Made by a program: the position numbers and the translations under genes
Part shown: piece after piece, positions 18,046 through 28,111 of the stretch
How positions within the stretch are numbered: the stretch's first letter is position 1
Layout: the number at the start of each line of letters is the position of its first letter
Assembly: GCA_023666275.1 (NCBI GenBank)
Contig: JAMPCJ010000001.1
Span: 124,001 to 188,000 of the forward strand
Direction: 5' to 3'
Origin: Treponema brennaborense
GTDB taxonomy: Bacteria > Spirochaetota > Spirochaetia > Treponematales > Treponemataceae
DNA length: 64,000 nt
The notes under the pieces: generated by a model
Told to the model about the DNA's origin: nothing
The model's database searches: none
The model's input: only the letters and a program-made list of their open reading frames with translations

Positions 18046-18459
18046 TCAGCCTATCCTTTTTTTCCCGATAAAATCCGCGTGCGCCGCATTTTCGATTATT
18101 TCAAAATAGTCGACGAACATGCCTTCTGTTTCCATAGCGTTCATGAGGCGGGTACACAATTTGCCGGCGCAAAATCCGCGTTTTGTTACAAGCGCCGCGC
18201 TTTTTTTGCCGAGAAGCGAACCGCTTTCCGTTAAAATATCACGAAAATTCGGCGGAAGCTCGGCGCCGAAAAACGGTCTGCCGGAAATCAGCATCGCAAT
18301 ATAATCATAGTGATTCAAAGAAAAATTTCCGCGGCACGCGGCGGCATCAATAACGGTGCATTCGTGACCGCTGCTGCGCAGCGCATCCGATAAATGCCGC
18401 AATATCGCTCCGTCTGTTCCGTCGGTTTTCGGCAAAAAATGCACAACGGCAATCTTCAT
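18046..18459 (-). CDS. Flavodoxin-like small protein
   Basis: This 137-residue protein starts MKIAVVHFLPKTDGTDGAIL, with strand, phosphate-loop-like turn and helix as in flavodoxins or NAD(P)H reductases. It continues with HYDYIAMLISGRPFFG, where the second FMN loop would be, and KKSAALVTKRGFCAGKL. ATG 18459 is chosen over an upstream TTG because GGAG lies 6 nt in front. The fold is an inference from pattern only, and FMN binding is not proved. It sits between UspA and the J-domain gene in the V-ATPase transcript direction. Confidence 0.55.
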   Translation of the reverse strand: MKIAVVHFLPKTDGTDGAILRHLSDALRSSGHECTVIDAAACRGNFSLNHYDYIAMLISGRPFFGAELPPNFRDILTESGSLLGKKSAALVTKRGFCAGKLCTRLMNAMETEGMFVDYFEIIENAAHADFIGKKRIG

Positions 18460-18657
18460 TTTTTTCTCCAATTAAACGCTCAAAACGCGGCTGATTTTAA
18501 GCGCAGCCTGCAACACAAGCATCTGCTGTACCGATATGCCCGCAAATGCGCGGGAAACGCTGCCGCAAACAGCACGGCAGACAAACGGCAATTCCCGAAA
18601 ATCCGCGATTCCCGATGCGGCGCTGCGTTTTTTGCAAACGATTATCCGCAATGCGTT

Positions 18658-19146
18658 TTACGCAAGTTTGAATAACCGATCGATATTTTTCTCGCGGACA
18701 ACGAGTACGGAGCAGCGGGCATTCTGCAAAATTTCCCGATACGAAGACGACAATACATTGCGGCTGCTTTCGCCGGCATAATCCACCCCGCCGAGCAAAA
18801 TGACATCCGCTTTTTTTTCATCTGCCGCAGCCAATACTTCCGACCACACCGCACCGCGCCGCATTTCCGTTTCTACGGCGACGCTTTTTTCTTTCGCCAA
18901 ATCTTTGACATAGCGCAAATATCGGGAACCGTCCGCGGAAAGGCTTTCCTCGTATTCGCGGCTTTCGTCTTCGACAAAAAACTTGCCGAGTGTCAGCTGC
19001 GAAAGAGTCGCCGTATCGACAATATACACCGCATGAAGCCGGCAGCGATATGTTTTTGCCAGCAGAATACCGTATTTTACGGCACGGACAGAAGCTTCCG
19101 TTCCGTTGACGACAACAAGAAGCTGCTGAAAAAGCGGTTTAATCAT
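18658..19146 (-). CDS. UspA-like universal stress protein
   Basis: This 162-residue protein has the UspA fold: start QQLLVVVNGTEASVRAVKYG, middle ADVILLGGVDY and end ARCSVLVVREKN. The usual ATP-binding signature GxxGx9G(S/T) is not present in full (GGVDYAGESSRNVLSS), so it may not bind ATP. The gene lies 8 nt behind subunit D of the V-ATPase and has AGGAG before its start, so it is co-expressed with the ATPase. A link to stress response or regulation of the pump is possible but only inferred from position. Confidence 0.82.
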   Translation of the reverse strand: MIKPLFQQLLVVVNGTEASVRAVKYGILLAKTYRCRLHAVYIVDTATLSQLTLGKFFVEDESREYEESLSADGSRYLRYVKDLAKEKSVAVETEMRRGAVWSEVLAAADEKKADVILLGGVDYAGESSRNVLSSSYREILQNARCSVLVVREKNIDRLFKLA

Positions 19147-19154
19147 AGCATCTC

Positions 19155-19778
19155 CTATTTTTGCGACTGACGCGCTTTCAAAGCTTTCAAAATAAAAATA
19201 TTTTCCCGATCCCGCTCTTCAAGTACGCTTTCTATATATGTTTTTGTTTCGCGTGTCTGCGGAATGACCATTTTATCCAGCGCATTAACGCGGCGCTGCG
19301 TTTTTCGTACTTCGGATGCAAGCCGCCAGACGATTGTCCGGATTGATGCCATTTCGGTAAGCAGCTTTAACAAATCGAAAAATTCGGACATTACTTTATC
19401 AGTATCGGCAAAAGAATCCATGAACGAATAAAAAAGCTTTTTTTCCGGCAGATTCATTTCGACAGACGGAAAATTCATGCCCGCCGCGGAAACACGCTTT
19501 TCGCTCACATGAAAATCATAGTGCACCGCATGCGATATTCTCGCGGCGCCGTCGCTGCCGACCGTCATCAGCATTCTGCGCAGCGCAGGATACGCAGAAT
19601 CTACCGCTTTTTGAATATCGCTTTCCAGCAGTTTTACGCGTTCGACCATGCGCATCAATTCCATTACGAGAATTTCGCGTTTTTGCTCAAGCAGCGCATT
19701 GCCGCTTTCAGCCACGGCAAGCTGATCTTTTACAAGGAGAAGATTGGACTTTGTAGGCGCAATATTAAGTTTGCTCAC
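19155..19778 (-). CDS. atpD: V-type ATPase subunit D
   Basis: This 207-residue central-stalk subunit turns inside the A3B3 head and transmits rotation to the membrane ring. It has the long N- and C-terminal coiled coil of the family: start SKLNIAPTKSNLLLVKDQLA, end RVNALDKMVIPQTRETKTYI with a short basic tail. The start is GTG 19778 with GGAAG in front. It follows subunit B by 111 nt and ends the ATPase part of the operon, with uspA 8 nt downstream. Confidence 0.92.
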   Translation of the reverse strand: MSKLNIAPTKSNLLLVKDQLAVAESGNALLEQKREILVMELMRMVERVKLLESDIQKAVDSAYPALRRMLMTVGSDGAARISHAVHYDFHVSEKRVSAAGMNFPSVEMNLPEKKLFYSFMDSFADTDKVMSEFFDLLKLLTEMASIRTIVWRLASEVRKTQRRVNALDKMVIPQTRETKTYIESVLEERDRENIFILKALKARQSQK

Positions 19779-19889
19779 TGGATACTTCCTTTCCGAAAAA
19801 AACCGCCGCAGAAAATATCGATTTTCCGAAAACGATTATTTTGTCCGCACAGGCTTTAAAAGCAGCCGCGCCGTTTCAGGCGGCCGTTC

Positions 19890-21263
19890 TCAGGCTTTCA
19901 TATACTTTTCAATCAATTCCGGCTTTATTCGATACAATTCGTCTTTCGGCAGCATTGCGAGCAGCCGCCAGCCTATGTCAAGCGTTTCCTCAATCGTTCT
20001 GTTTTCGTCTTCCCGCTGCGAAAGGAACTGTTTCTCAAAACATTCGCCGAATTTCAAGTACTGTTTATCCGCCGCAGACAATTCTTCTTCCCCGATGATA
20101 GCGGCAAGACTGCGTATCGATTTTGTTTTCGAGTACGCGGCGAACAGCTGGCTCGATACATCCGCATGATCCTCGCGCGTCATGTCTGCGCCGATGCCGT
20201 CTTTCATCAAGCGGGACAAACTCGGCAGCCCCGCAACAGGCGGATACAAGCCGCGCTGCGTCATTTCACGGTCAAGCACAATCTGCCCTTCCGTGATATA
20301 ACCGGTCAAATCCGGAATGGGATGGCTGATGTCGTCGTTGGGCATCGTGAGAATCGGAATCTGCGTTATGGAACCGGACGAGCCTTTTATTTTTCCCGCG
20401 CGTTCATACAATTCCGCAAGATCCGAATACAAATATCCGGGGTAACCTTTGCGTCCGGGAACTTCGCCGCGCGTCGTCGATATTTCGCGCAAGGCTTCGC
20501 AGTAATTTGTCATGTCAGTCATAACAACAAGCACGTGCATATTTTTTTTGTACGCAAGATATTCCGCGGCAGTCAGCGCACAGCGCGGCGTGATGATGCG
20601 TTCAATCGACGGTGCGTCGGCAAGACTTTGGAACATGACGACTTTCGAAAGTACGCCCGATTCTTCAAACGTATTGACGAAAAACTGCGCCACATCGTAT
20701 TTTATTCCCATGCCGGCAAAAACCATCACGAATTCTTCGTCGGAATTCCGAATTTTCGCCTGACGGATTATCTGCGCCGCCAGTTTGTTGTGCGGAAGTC
20801 CGCTGCCGGAAAAAACAGGCAGTTTTTGTCCGCGAATCAGCGTATTCATGCCGTCAATCGCACTGATGCCGGTTTGAATAAAATCTTTGGGATACACGCG
20901 CGCGAAAGGATTTATCGGACAGCCGTTGACATCCGCTTTTTCCGATGAAATAATTTCGCCGTATCCGTCCACGGGTTCGCCGAGACCGTTAAAAATACGG
21001 CCGAGCAGGCTTTCGCCTACACGCAGCCGCATCGGTTCTTCAAGAAATTCAACGCTCGTATCGGCAAGGTCAAGTCCCGAAGTCGTGCCGAAAACTTGGA
21101 TCACCGCAAATTTTTCCGACACATCCACAACGCGGCCTGTCCGCACGGCGCCGCTGCGATCGCGCACAGATGCGATTTCTCCGTAAAAAATATCTTCACG
21201 GCGGTTTACGATGATAATCGGACCGTCGACAGATTCCGCGCCTTTAAATTCAATTCCTTTCAT
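19890..21263 (-). CDS. atpB: V-type ATPase subunit B
   Basis: This 457-residue non-catalytic head subunit forms the A3B3 ring. Family blocks are present: [60 protein letters not shown] (degenerate P-loop, as expected for B), [20 protein letters not shown] and [20 protein letters not shown]. The length is normal. It begins 3 nt after the A subunit stop; the ribosome-binding site GGGAG lies within the end of A. Codon use and style are those of the neighbours. Confidence 0.96.
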   Translation of the reverse strand: MKGIEFKGAESVDGPIIIVNRREDIFYGEIASVRDRSGAVRTGRVVDVSEKFAVIQVFGTTSGLDLADTSVEFLEEPMRLRVGESLLGRIFNGLGEPVDGYGEIISSEKADVNGCPINPFARVYPKDFIQTGISAIDGMNTLIRGQKLPVFSGSGLPHNKLAAQIIRQAKIRNSDEEFVMVFAGMGIKYDVAQFFVNTFEESGVLSKVVMFQSLADAPSIERIITPRCALTAAEYLAYKKNMHVLVVMTDMTNYCEALREISTTRGEVPGRKGYPGYLYSDLAELYERAGKIKGSSGSITQIPILTMPNDDISHPIPDLTGYITEGQIVLDREMTQRGLYPPVAGLPSLSRLMKDGIGADMTREDHADVSSQLFAAYSKTKSIRSLAAIIGEEELSAADKQYLKFGECFEKQFLSQREDENRTIEETLDIGWRLLAMLPKDELYRIKPELIEKYMKA

Positions 21264-21266
21264 TTT

Positions 21267-23075
21267 CTAAAGACTCCCGATTTCCGGTTTGCTGTACATG
21301 TGTTCAAGTTCGCTCAGCTGATCTTCAAGTTCTTTTTCCGTGACGCCGATACGCGCTACATCATCATTCGGCACCGTTGTTTTCAAGCGGATTATTTGTT
21401 CCCGCACCGGCAGCGCAAGGATTTTCAAAAGCGGCGCGCCGAGTTTCACAACCGCAAGCGATTTTTCATAAAACGTCATGATAAGCTGCAAAATCCGTAT
21501 CTGCTTTTCCGGAACAGAATACATATCGACAGCATCGAATGCACTTTGCTGCAAAAATCCGTTTTTTATCATATCTGCCGCGGTGAGAAGCAGGCGTTCC
21601 GTATCGGGCAGCGCATCGGCGCCGATCAGACGGACAATCTGCTGCAGACGCTGCTCGCGCTTAAGCAAATCAAGGGCACGCATGCGGACATCCGACCAGC
21701 GCGGATCGAGTTTGTCCCACCAGCCGCGTACTTCATCCGCGTATTCGGAATAAGAATCTATCCACCCGATTGCCGGATAATGGCGGGCATTCGCAAGCTC
21801 GCGGTCAAGCGCCCAAAAGCAGCGGATGAAGCGCTTGGTGTGCTGCGTAACCGGTTCGGAAAAATCGCCGCCGGGCGGAGAAACCGCGCCTATTATGGAA
21901 ACAGAACCTTCTTTGCCGCACAGCGATATTGTCCGCCCCGCACGCTCGTAAAATTCCGCAAGACGTGTCGGCAAATATGCGGGGAAACCTTCTTCCGCCG
22001 GCATTTCTTCCATACGCCCCGATAATTCGCGCAGCGCTTCTGCCCAGCGGCTCGTGGAATCGGCCATGATTGCGACTGCCATGCCCATGTCGCGGTAATA
22101 TTCCGCAAGCGTAATGCCGGAATACAGCGATACTTCGCGCGCCGCGACCGGCATGTTCGACGTATTGGCAATTAAAATCGTCCGTTCCATAAGCGAACGT
22201 CCCGTGCGCGGATCTATCAGCGACGGAAATTCCGTAAGAACATCCGTCATTTCATTGCCGCGTTCGCCGCAGCCGATATACACGATTAAATCCGCATCGC
22301 ACCATTTTGCCACAGCGTGCTGTGTCATCGTTTTGCCGGTGCCGAATCCGCCGGGGATTGCCGCCGTACCGCCTTTTGAAAGCGGAAAAAACACATCGAT
22401 AACGCGCTGTCCTGTTATAAGCGGTTCCGAAACCGTCAGTTTTTTTGCATAAGGACGCGGCGTGCGGACCGGCCAGTACTGCGCAAGCTGAATTTCCTCG
22501 CCGAGATTCGTTTTTGCAATTATATCGTCAATTGTGTAGTCGCCTTCTTCCGCACAAAATTCAACGGAAGTACCTTTTATATACGGAGGAATCAGCACGG
22601 AATGCAGCACAGACGCCGTTTCCTGCACGGTACCGAGCAGCATTCCCGCTGAAATCGAAACAGCCGAAGCGGAATCGGCGTTTTTCGCCGCGGCAAAGGG
22701 CGCAGCAGGAACAAAATGCCATTTTTTCTGCGTATCAAGCGGAACTGTCTGCTGGCCCGGAAGCAAAAACGCGCCGGCGTCCTCATACATTCTCGCCAGC
22801 GGACGCTGGATTCCGTCGTAAATAGTGCCTACCAAACCGGGACCGAGCCACAGCGAAAGCGGACGGCGGAAGCACACGACCGGCTCGCCGATATGCGTTC
22901 CCGTATCGTCTTCATATACCTGAATGGTAACGTTTCCGTTTGACTGGCGGATTATCTCGCCCGTGAGCTTTTTGTTTCCTACTTCTACAACATCATACAA
23001 TCCGCAGCTTTCGAGTCCTTCCGCATATATAATCGGTCCGGAAATGCGGGTTATTTTTCCTGTTACTGCTGTCAT
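21267..23075 (-). CDS. atpA: V-type ATPase catalytic subunit A
   Basis: This 602-residue catalytic head subunit couples ATP hydrolysis or synthesis to ion flow. The P-loop is [11 protein letters not shown]; the catalytic Glu is in [11 protein letters not shown]. The non-homologous insert typical of V/A-type A subunits lies at about 110-190, and [20 protein letters not shown] is the conserved block. ATG 23075 is used because GGGAGGAT precedes it and it overlaps the E subunit stop by 4 nt (ATGA); the frame is open further upstream inside the E gene. The length is usual for spirochaete A subunits. Confidence 0.97.
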   Translation of the reverse strand: MTAVTGKITRISGPIIYAEGLESCGLYDVVEVGNKKLTGEIIRQSNGNVTIQVYEDDTGTHIGEPVVCFRRPLSLWLGPGLVGTIYDGIQRPLARMYEDAGAFLLPGQQTVPLDTQKKWHFVPAAPFAAAKNADSASAVSISAGMLLGTVQETASVLHSVLIPPYIKGTSVEFCAEEGDYTIDDIIAKTNLGEEIQLAQYWPVRTPRPYAKKLTVSEPLITGQRVIDVFFPLSKGGTAAIPGGFGTGKTMTQHAVAKWCDADLIVYIGCGERGNEMTDVLTEFPSLIDPRTGRSLMERTILIANTSNMPVAAREVSLYSGITLAEYYRDMGMAVAIMADSTSRWAEALRELSGRMEEMPAEEGFPAYLPTRLAEFYERAGRTISLCGKEGSVSIIGAVSPPGGDFSEPVTQHTKRFIRCFWALDRELANARHYPAIGWIDSYSEYADEVRGWWDKLDPRWSDVRMRALDLLKREQRLQQIVRLIGADALPDTERLLLTAADMIKNGFLQQSAFDAVDMYSVPEKQIRILQLIMTFYEKSLAVVKLGAPLLKILALPVREQIIRLKTTVPNDDVARIGVTEKELEDQLSELEHMYSKPEIGSL

Positions 23076-23788
23076 TCGGGAATCCTCCCGCCGAACAGTG
23101 CGTCCGCAAGTTCGTATCGGTACGTATCGAGCAGATAATCGGCAAGCTGCCGAAACGCCGCTTTGCACCGCACGGCGCCGCCGCAGACGCTGATATATAT
23201 GCCGGTATCGAAAATATCGGAAACGGTCTGCTCGCCGCAGGCAGCAATACGGCAGCTGTCAAAAACAGAAGATACGCACTGTTCCGCTTCACGCGCGGAC
23301 AATCCAGCGGCAGTGCAGTCTATGAGCAGGCACTCGGAATCGGCAGCGGCTGATTTTTTGTGCCCGCGCGGTTCCGAACCGGCTTCGCCGTTCAGCGCAG
23401 CCGCCGAAGATTTTCGGTTCTGCAAAGCCGCAAGTTTCAAAACCGGCTCATATTTTTTCAGCATCCAGCAAATAAGAAAAATCTTTTTTTCATGCGGAAG
23501 TTCCGAAAAATACGAACCCAGCGCAGAATTAACCGCGGAATTCACAAAAGAAGCTTTAAAACGTGTTTTTTCAAGCGGCAAAGACGCGCTTTCGTTTTTT
23601 TTAAACACTGCCGCCTTTTTTTCATACGCAGTTTTTATTTCAGAACAAGAAGTTTCTATCCTGTCTTTTACCGCAGACAAAATCCGTTCGCATTCCGCAT
23701 CCGAATCACGCAGGATGCGCTCTGATTTTTTCCGGGCGTCATCATGAATTTCTCTGTCAAGAATTTCCGTAGAACGCAGTTCTTCCAT
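23072..23788 (-). CDS. atpE: V-type ATPase subunit E (peripheral stalk)
   Basis: This 238-residue stator protein has a long charged N-terminal helix (about 1-75, [20 protein letters not shown]), which pairs with the G subunit, and a globular C-terminal half that holds the head. Sequence identity in this family is low, so the call rests on length, helix pattern and position between F and A. The middle (about 125-150) carries a variable Ala/Ser/Lys stretch. It overlaps subunit A by 4 nt and follows F by 9 nt. Confidence 0.82.
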   Translation of the reverse strand: MEELRSTEILDREIHDDARKKSERILRDSDAECERILSAVKDRIETSCSEIKTAYEKKAAVFKKNESASLPLEKTRFKASFVNSAVNSALGSYFSELPHEKKIFLICWMLKKYEPVLKLAALQNRKSSAAALNGEAGSEPRGHKKSAAADSECLLIDCTAAGLSAREAEQCVSSVFDSCRIAACGEQTVSDIFDTGIYISVCGGAVRCKAAFRQLADYLLDTYRYELADALFGGRIPE

Positions 23789-23797
23789 GCCAATTTC

Positions 23798-24151
23798 CTA
23801 AATATGAATGCCAACCGCCTCTCGGATAGCATCTGTCAAAGTTTTTTTCCCTGAAATATGCCCATGCAGTCCGGGTATTTCCACAACAAGCGGATATTTT
23901 CCGCTCATTTGCCAGCTTTGCAGTTCGTCTTCAAGCCACACAGAAACATCTTCCGTTATGATAAGAATTTTGGGAAGCTGCATTCCGGGGAAAACGATAT
24001 TCTGCAGCGAAGATTGGCTGCCGGCGGCTGTTCCGGTCGCGCGGGAAAATGCTTCCAGCGCTTCTTTTTGATTCACGACAGCCGCACCTTTTACGCCTAT
24101 CAATCCGAACGCAAGTACAAGCTCCCGTTCCCCGATGATAAAATAATCCAT
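23798..24151 (-). CDS. atpF: V-type ATPase subunit F
   Basis: This 117-residue small subunit binds the central stalk D. It has the CheY-like fold of the family: MDYFIIGERELVLAFGLIGV, KILIITEDVSVWLEDELQSW and PLVVEIPGLHGHISGKKTLT close to the C-terminus. Length and motif order are usual. It lies 9 nt before the E start and 15 nt after the K stop in reading direction. Confidence 0.92.
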   Translation of the reverse strand: MDYFIIGERELVLAFGLIGVKGAAVVNQKEALEAFSRATGTAAGSQSSLQNIVFPGMQLPKILIITEDVSVWLEDELQSWQMSGKYPLVVEIPGLHGHISGKKTLTDAIREAVGIHI

Positions 24152-24166
24152 TTTGCGGCTATAAAG

Positions 24167-24559
24167 CTATAAAATAATTATAAGCAGCGCAACAAGGAAT
24201 CCCCACAGACAAATACCTTCTGCAAGTCCGACAAACGGCAGCGCCTTTCCGGATAATTCGGAATTTTCGCTCATGGCTCCCATGGCCGCGGCGCCGATTT
24301 TGCCGACTGCCATGCCGCCGGCAAGACAGGCAAGTCCCACAGCCAAAGCCGCCGCAATATATTTTATCATCGAACCGTTCTTTTCTGCGGTAGCATCCTC
24401 GGCAGACGCATCGATTTGCTCCGCGGCGGCGGCAGATTCCTCAGCCTGCACCGCAGCTGCATCGGTTATCTGCGCTGCGTTTTCTCCGCTTTGCGCAAAC
24501 AGTCTGCATAAAGCAGCAAAGACAACCATAAAGACAACCATAATTTGTTTTTTATTCAT
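24167..24559 (-). CDS. atpK: V-type ATPase subunit K (c-ring proteolipid) with N-terminal signal sequence
   Basis: This 130-residue rotor-ring subunit has two membrane helices: about 66-88 (IKYIAAALAVGLACLAGGMA) and 105-130 (KALPFVGLAEGICLWGFLVA, then LLIIIL). The ion-carrying Glu sits in GLAEGICLWG. There is one hairpin, not the doubled hairpin of many V-type K subunits. In front is a signal-like segment (MNKKQIMVVFMVVFAALCRL, FAQS) and an Ala/Glu-rich linker (about 24-62) that is not part of the ring. The signal peptide is probably removed or inserts the protein. H+ or Na+ use cannot be decided from this. Confidence 0.9.
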   Translation of the reverse strand: MNKKQIMVVFMVVFAALCRLFAQSGENAAQITDAAAVQAEESAAAAEQIDASAEDATAEKNGSMIKYIAAALAVGLACLAGGMAVGKIGAAAMGAMSENSELSGKALPFVGLAEGICLWGFLVALLIIIL

Positions 24560-24686
24560 ATAAACTCCTATAAAAGCAAAAATACCAAATAATTAAGGAA
24601 GAAACCATTTCTTCGATTTTAATGCCGCAGCCGGAAACACAGCTTTCCATTGCAGCGCTGTTTTCGGCACAGTCTGCGGTTCCCGC

Positions 24687-26726
24687 TCATTTAATTTTCT
24701 GTTCAGCTGCATTCTGTCCGAATTTGAACGGCCGGAATTCTTTGCCTGTTTCCGTGAAGAACTTTGAAAAGAATTCATAATATTGCAGCCGCACAACTTG
24801 AATCGCGACAATCATGCCTTCAAGCACGATAACGACGGCATTTCCCAGCACGGAAACAGCCAGCGCACCGAGCACGCTTCCTGCCCCGCCGCCGCTTTGA
24901 ATAAGGCTCGTCATGGAAAAAATAATATATCCGAGAACCGCATGCGCAAGCGCAAACGCACCGACGCGCAGAAAACTGACGGAATTCGAAAGATAACTTG
25001 AAATAACTTCAAGAATTTCAACAAGCCCTTCAATTAAAGCTGTGCCCGCGCCGTTTTCGAAAACGGGACGCCGCCTTTCAACCAAACGTTCGAGCGGCTC
25101 GGCAAAAAACACGCCGAAAAGCGTCACGCCGATGCAGATCCAGTCCGCGGTGTGCACGGGAATCTTAAAAACGCAAATCCGCACCGCCATAAATACCACA
25201 TACCAGAAAAAAAGCGCGCCGGAAAGTCCCGTTTTTCCGAACAACGCTTTTCCGGGATGCTTCAAAAAAAACTGATTGGCGATATTTATCACAAGCCCTA
25301 TCGAATTGATAATAAAGCCGATTCCGACAGTGAACAGAAAGAAATAAAACAATTTGTGAATGGAATCCGCGGAAGGCATTAAGTGCAGAATCGGCGCATG
25401 CGGATTGCCGAAAAGTCCGGTTACAAATAAAGCAAAGGGCTTGAGAATTTCTCCGTTTCCGAAAAATTCTCCGGTCAGCAGTCCCATAACAACACTGCTG
25501 CATCCGATGGCAGTAAAAATCGGACCGAATTTCGGCGACACAGGGAATTTCTTTATAACCCCGCACATCATGAGAATACCGATTAAAACAAAAACAAGCC
25601 CCTGCCCCGCATCGCCGAACATGATGCCGAACAGCAGCGTAAAGAAAAAAGCGACTATCGGCGTCGGATCTATGGCGCCATACAGCGGCGAACCGTAGCT
25701 GAACACCATCCGTTCAAAACTGCCGACAAGTTTTCCGTGCGACAGCTTGACCGGAACTTTTTCCGTTCCGTCCCGAACAGAAGGAACTTCCTGCGGATCA
25801 TACTGCCTGATTGCAATCCGTCCGCTGGTAAGGTCGTCAAGTTCATTCATAATCGTGCGGACATCGGCGGCGGGCACCCATCCGGCAATGCGGTATACAA
25901 GCTGCGTTGCTTCAAGCGTGTCCTGCACTTTTCTTACCTGCATTCCCAAAGAAAAAATGCGCAGGAGCTTTTCAAGCAAATCTCTGTGCGTTTCCGCATA
26001 AGCAGCGTTTTCTTCTTCCAGCGACTTCAGTGTTTTTTCCGCCTCGTCAAGTTTGTTTTTCAAACCGTCAACAACGCCGTCCGGCACGCCCTGAAAGCCT
26101 TCCGGTATTTCCAGCGGAACAAATCCGCGGCGCTTTAATTCCGCGTCAAGCATAAAGCGGGCTTTTTTGGACGAAGCGGCCAAAATGTGATTTTTATCGT
26201 CGCCGAGCGGAACAATGATGCCGCTTGCACCGACGGCGAACACCAAATCATCATATACGGCAGGATCAATCGCGCCGATGCGCATAGAAAGAAACGACAA
26301 ATGCTCCAATTCCGAATAGGGAACTTTCAGATTGGCGAACGACAGCGTTTCCGTGTACGTTTTGTTTATTTTTTCTTTGTTCTCGGCGGCGGCAAGTTTG
26401 CGGGAATGCAGGTTTCCGGCAGCAGTAAACAGCTTCATGCCTTCTTCGAAATCCGCATCGGCAGGAAGCCTGTCCGTGCTTGAAAAAGATGTGCAGACAT
26501 CGGATACGTCGTTATCAAGCTGAAGCCAGGAACGAACAGTCTTGAGTTTTTCAAACATTTCAAGCGACGGATCCGGCGCGGAAGGCGTTTGAGCGCTTTC
26601 ATTCGAATCAGACAAATAATTGCGGAATTCGAAATTTCCGTACATGCCGAGCCAGACAATCACCGGCTGAATGTCTTCTTTTAATACCAATAGTTCCATA
26701 AGCCGCATCGGCGCGGTTCTTGCCAT
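24687..26726 (-). CDS. atpI: V-type ATPase subunit I (stator, V0 a)
   Basis: This 679-residue membrane stator forms the ion half-channels next to the K ring. The N-terminal half (about 1-330) is soluble with coiled coil (LKNKLDEAEKTLKSLEEENA). The C-terminal half has about 7-8 helices, with FFTLLFGIMFGDAGQGLVFV and the conserved Arg/His region SVSFLRVGAFALAHAVLGYI. The start has GGAGTT 6 nt upstream. It follows subunit C by 36 nt and precedes K by 127 nt. Confidence 0.95.
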   Translation of the reverse strand: MARTAPMRLMELLVLKEDIQPVIVWLGMYGNFEFRNYLSDSNESAQTPSAPDPSLEMFEKLKTVRSWLQLDNDVSDVCTSFSSTDRLPADADFEEGMKLFTAAGNLHSRKLAAAENKEKINKTYTETLSFANLKVPYSELEHLSFLSMRIGAIDPAVYDDLVFAVGASGIIVPLGDDKNHILAASSKKARFMLDAELKRRGFVPLEIPEGFQGVPDGVVDGLKNKLDEAEKTLKSLEEENAAYAETHRDLLEKLLRIFSLGMQVRKVQDTLEATQLVYRIAGWVPAADVRTIMNELDDLTSGRIAIRQYDPQEVPSVRDGTEKVPVKLSHGKLVGSFERMVFSYGSPLYGAIDPTPIVAFFFTLLFGIMFGDAGQGLVFVLIGILMMCGVIKKFPVSPKFGPIFTAIGCSSVVMGLLTGEFFGNGEILKPFALFVTGLFGNPHAPILHLMPSADSIHKLFYFFLFTVGIGFIINSIGLVINIANQFFLKHPGKALFGKTGLSGALFFWYVVFMAVRICVFKIPVHTADWICIGVTLFGVFFAEPLERLVERRRPVFENGAGTALIEGLVEILEVISSYLSNSVSFLRVGAFALAHAVLGYIIFSMTSLIQSGGGAGSVLGALAVSVLGNAVVIVLEGMIVAIQVVRLQYYEFFSKFFTETGKEFRPFKFGQNAAEQKIK

Positions 26727-26762
26727 ACAAACTCCTTATCCGCAGCACTCACCGGTTATTCT

Positions 26763-27773
26763 TCAAACGCCCGTTTCCACAAAATGCTTCAAACGCGTTT
26801 TATCCGCATCAAGCTGAATGCCTTCCGCAGCTGCTTTTATGCAATTCAATTCGTATTGCTTTATTTTGAACCAGGACACAAGCACCGCGGCAGAAGACGG
26901 CTGCGTTCGGAATAAGAAATGCGCTTTTTTGTACATCATAACAGCGGCAGTCTGCTGTATCCAGCGCGGATCTACGCTCCAGATGCTGCCGTCATTCGGA
27001 TTCAAAAGATGCGAATACGTCCAGCGGCACCAGATATTGTAATCATCCAAAGGCCATGCAAGTATTTGCAGCGCAGGCTTCAATATTTCTTTCAATTCAA
27101 CGCATGAGTGCCGATCGAATGCGAGATATTCGGCGGCTTCCTCCGGATTCATGCCGTAATACACGCGCAGGCGCAGTCCCCATACGCAATACTGCAAAAT
27201 CAATTCTTCCCGTATATAATCCGCCACAGATACACGATCGAAAGCAGACAGATGCAGCACCGCGTTCCACAGTTCCCGCACGTATTGGCAGTCCAGCAGA
27301 AAATCCATTTTGCCCTGTTTTGCAAGCGGCGGCACTTCATTATACCAGGAAAGATCCGTACCGGCAGTCATCGCCGCAATATCGGGCCATTTATCATAGC
27401 GGATGCGCCCGTATTTTCCTATATCGACAAAGCGCGGAATTTGCGAAAGCCCTTCGCGGACTGCGTACGTTAAATCTTTTATATTCGAAAATTCAAAAGA
27501 ACGCAGCAGCGCCGCCGCAAGCGGATCCGGTTTGTCGTAGCAATCAAGCAGTCCTGCAAAATCCGCCACGAATTTTTCTTCTGCCTGCTGTTCTATCCGG
27601 CGTACAAGCAGCTTTCCGGGTATAAGCGGTATTTCCGTTTTGAAAACAATTGTCCATAAGTCAGACGGAGTTTTCGCATCAAACAGCAAAGCAGCCCGTT
27701 CTCCAACAAATGCTTTGGCAAGCATTCCGGCGGCTTTTGCATGTACATACGCGGAAGCTGCTGATTTATCCAT
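26763..27773 (-). CDS. atpC: V-type ATPase subunit C (V0 d-type) family
   Basis: This 336-residue protein occupies the slot of the funnel-shaped subunit that joins the central stalk to the K ring. The sequence is mostly helical, with ASAYVHAKAAGMLAKAFVGE at the start and regular tryptophans (LSWYNE, CVWGLRLRVYYGMNPEEAAE), in keeping with the family's three-helix-bundle repeats. Identity is weak in spirochaetes and the call rests partly on position between the G-like and I subunits. No membrane helix is present. Confidence 0.75.
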   Translation of the reverse strand: MDKSAASAYVHAKAAGMLAKAFVGERAALLFDAKTPSDLWTIVFKTEIPLIPGKLLVRRIEQQAEEKFVADFAGLLDCYDKPDPLAAALLRSFEFSNIKDLTYAVREGLSQIPRFVDIGKYGRIRYDKWPDIAAMTAGTDLSWYNEVPPLAKQGKMDFLLDCQYVRELWNAVLHLSAFDRVSVADYIREELILQYCVWGLRLRVYYGMNPEEAAEYLAFDRHSCVELKEILKPALQILAWPLDDYNIWCRWTYSHLLNPNDGSIWSVDPRWIQQTAAVMMYKKAHFLFRTQPSSAAVLVSWFKIKQYELNCIKAAAEGIQLDADKTRLKHFVETGV

Positions 27774-27785
27774 AATCTGCCTCTG

Positions 27786-28088
27786 CTATACAAAAAGAAC
27801 GGAATCGAGAAAAGCCGCAAAACTCTTTTTATCCTGCTTTGCGCTTTTCACAGACTGCACATATTCATTCATCGATTGTTCGTGCGCACGAGTCACTGCC
27901 GAAACTTCTTCGTTATATGAAGATTCCAAATTTTTTACAAATTCGGCGTACTGCGTCTTAAAACGTGCATCCGCTTCCGATTTTGCCGAAGCAATCCGCC
28001 GATCCGCTTCCGCCTGAGCATCAAGCAGGAGCCCGCCGGCTTCATGTTCCATATCTATTAAATGTCCGATCACATCAGCAGAATTCAT
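27786..28088 (-). CDS. V-type ATPase peripheral-stalk subunit G/H-like
   Basis: This 100-residue protein is almost one long helix with Ala/Glu/Arg pattern (AQAEADRRIASAKSEADARF). It is expected to pair with subunit E as the second stalk strand. A start with AAAGGA is 9 nt upstream. It lies 12 nt before subunit C. Such short stalk proteins show little sequence identity, so the name is inferred from coiled coil, size and position as the first ATPase gene. Confidence 0.75.
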   Translation of the reverse strand: MNSADVIGHLIDMEHEAGGLLLDAQAEADRRIASAKSEADARFKTQYAEFVKNLESSYNEEVSAVTRAHEQSMNEYVQSVKSAKQDKKSFAAFLDSVLFV

Positions 28089-28111
28089 AAAGCAAATCCT
28101 TTGCGCAGATT

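Noticed and set aside
21096-22025. 309-codon plus-strand frame opposite atpB/atpA
   Set aside because: Arg/His/Phe-rich shadow without a ribosome-binding site; both V-ATPase genes are certain.
24593-24811. 72-codon minus-strand ORF between subunits I and K
   Set aside because: It overlaps the end of subunit I in another frame and has no domain or ribosome-binding site.
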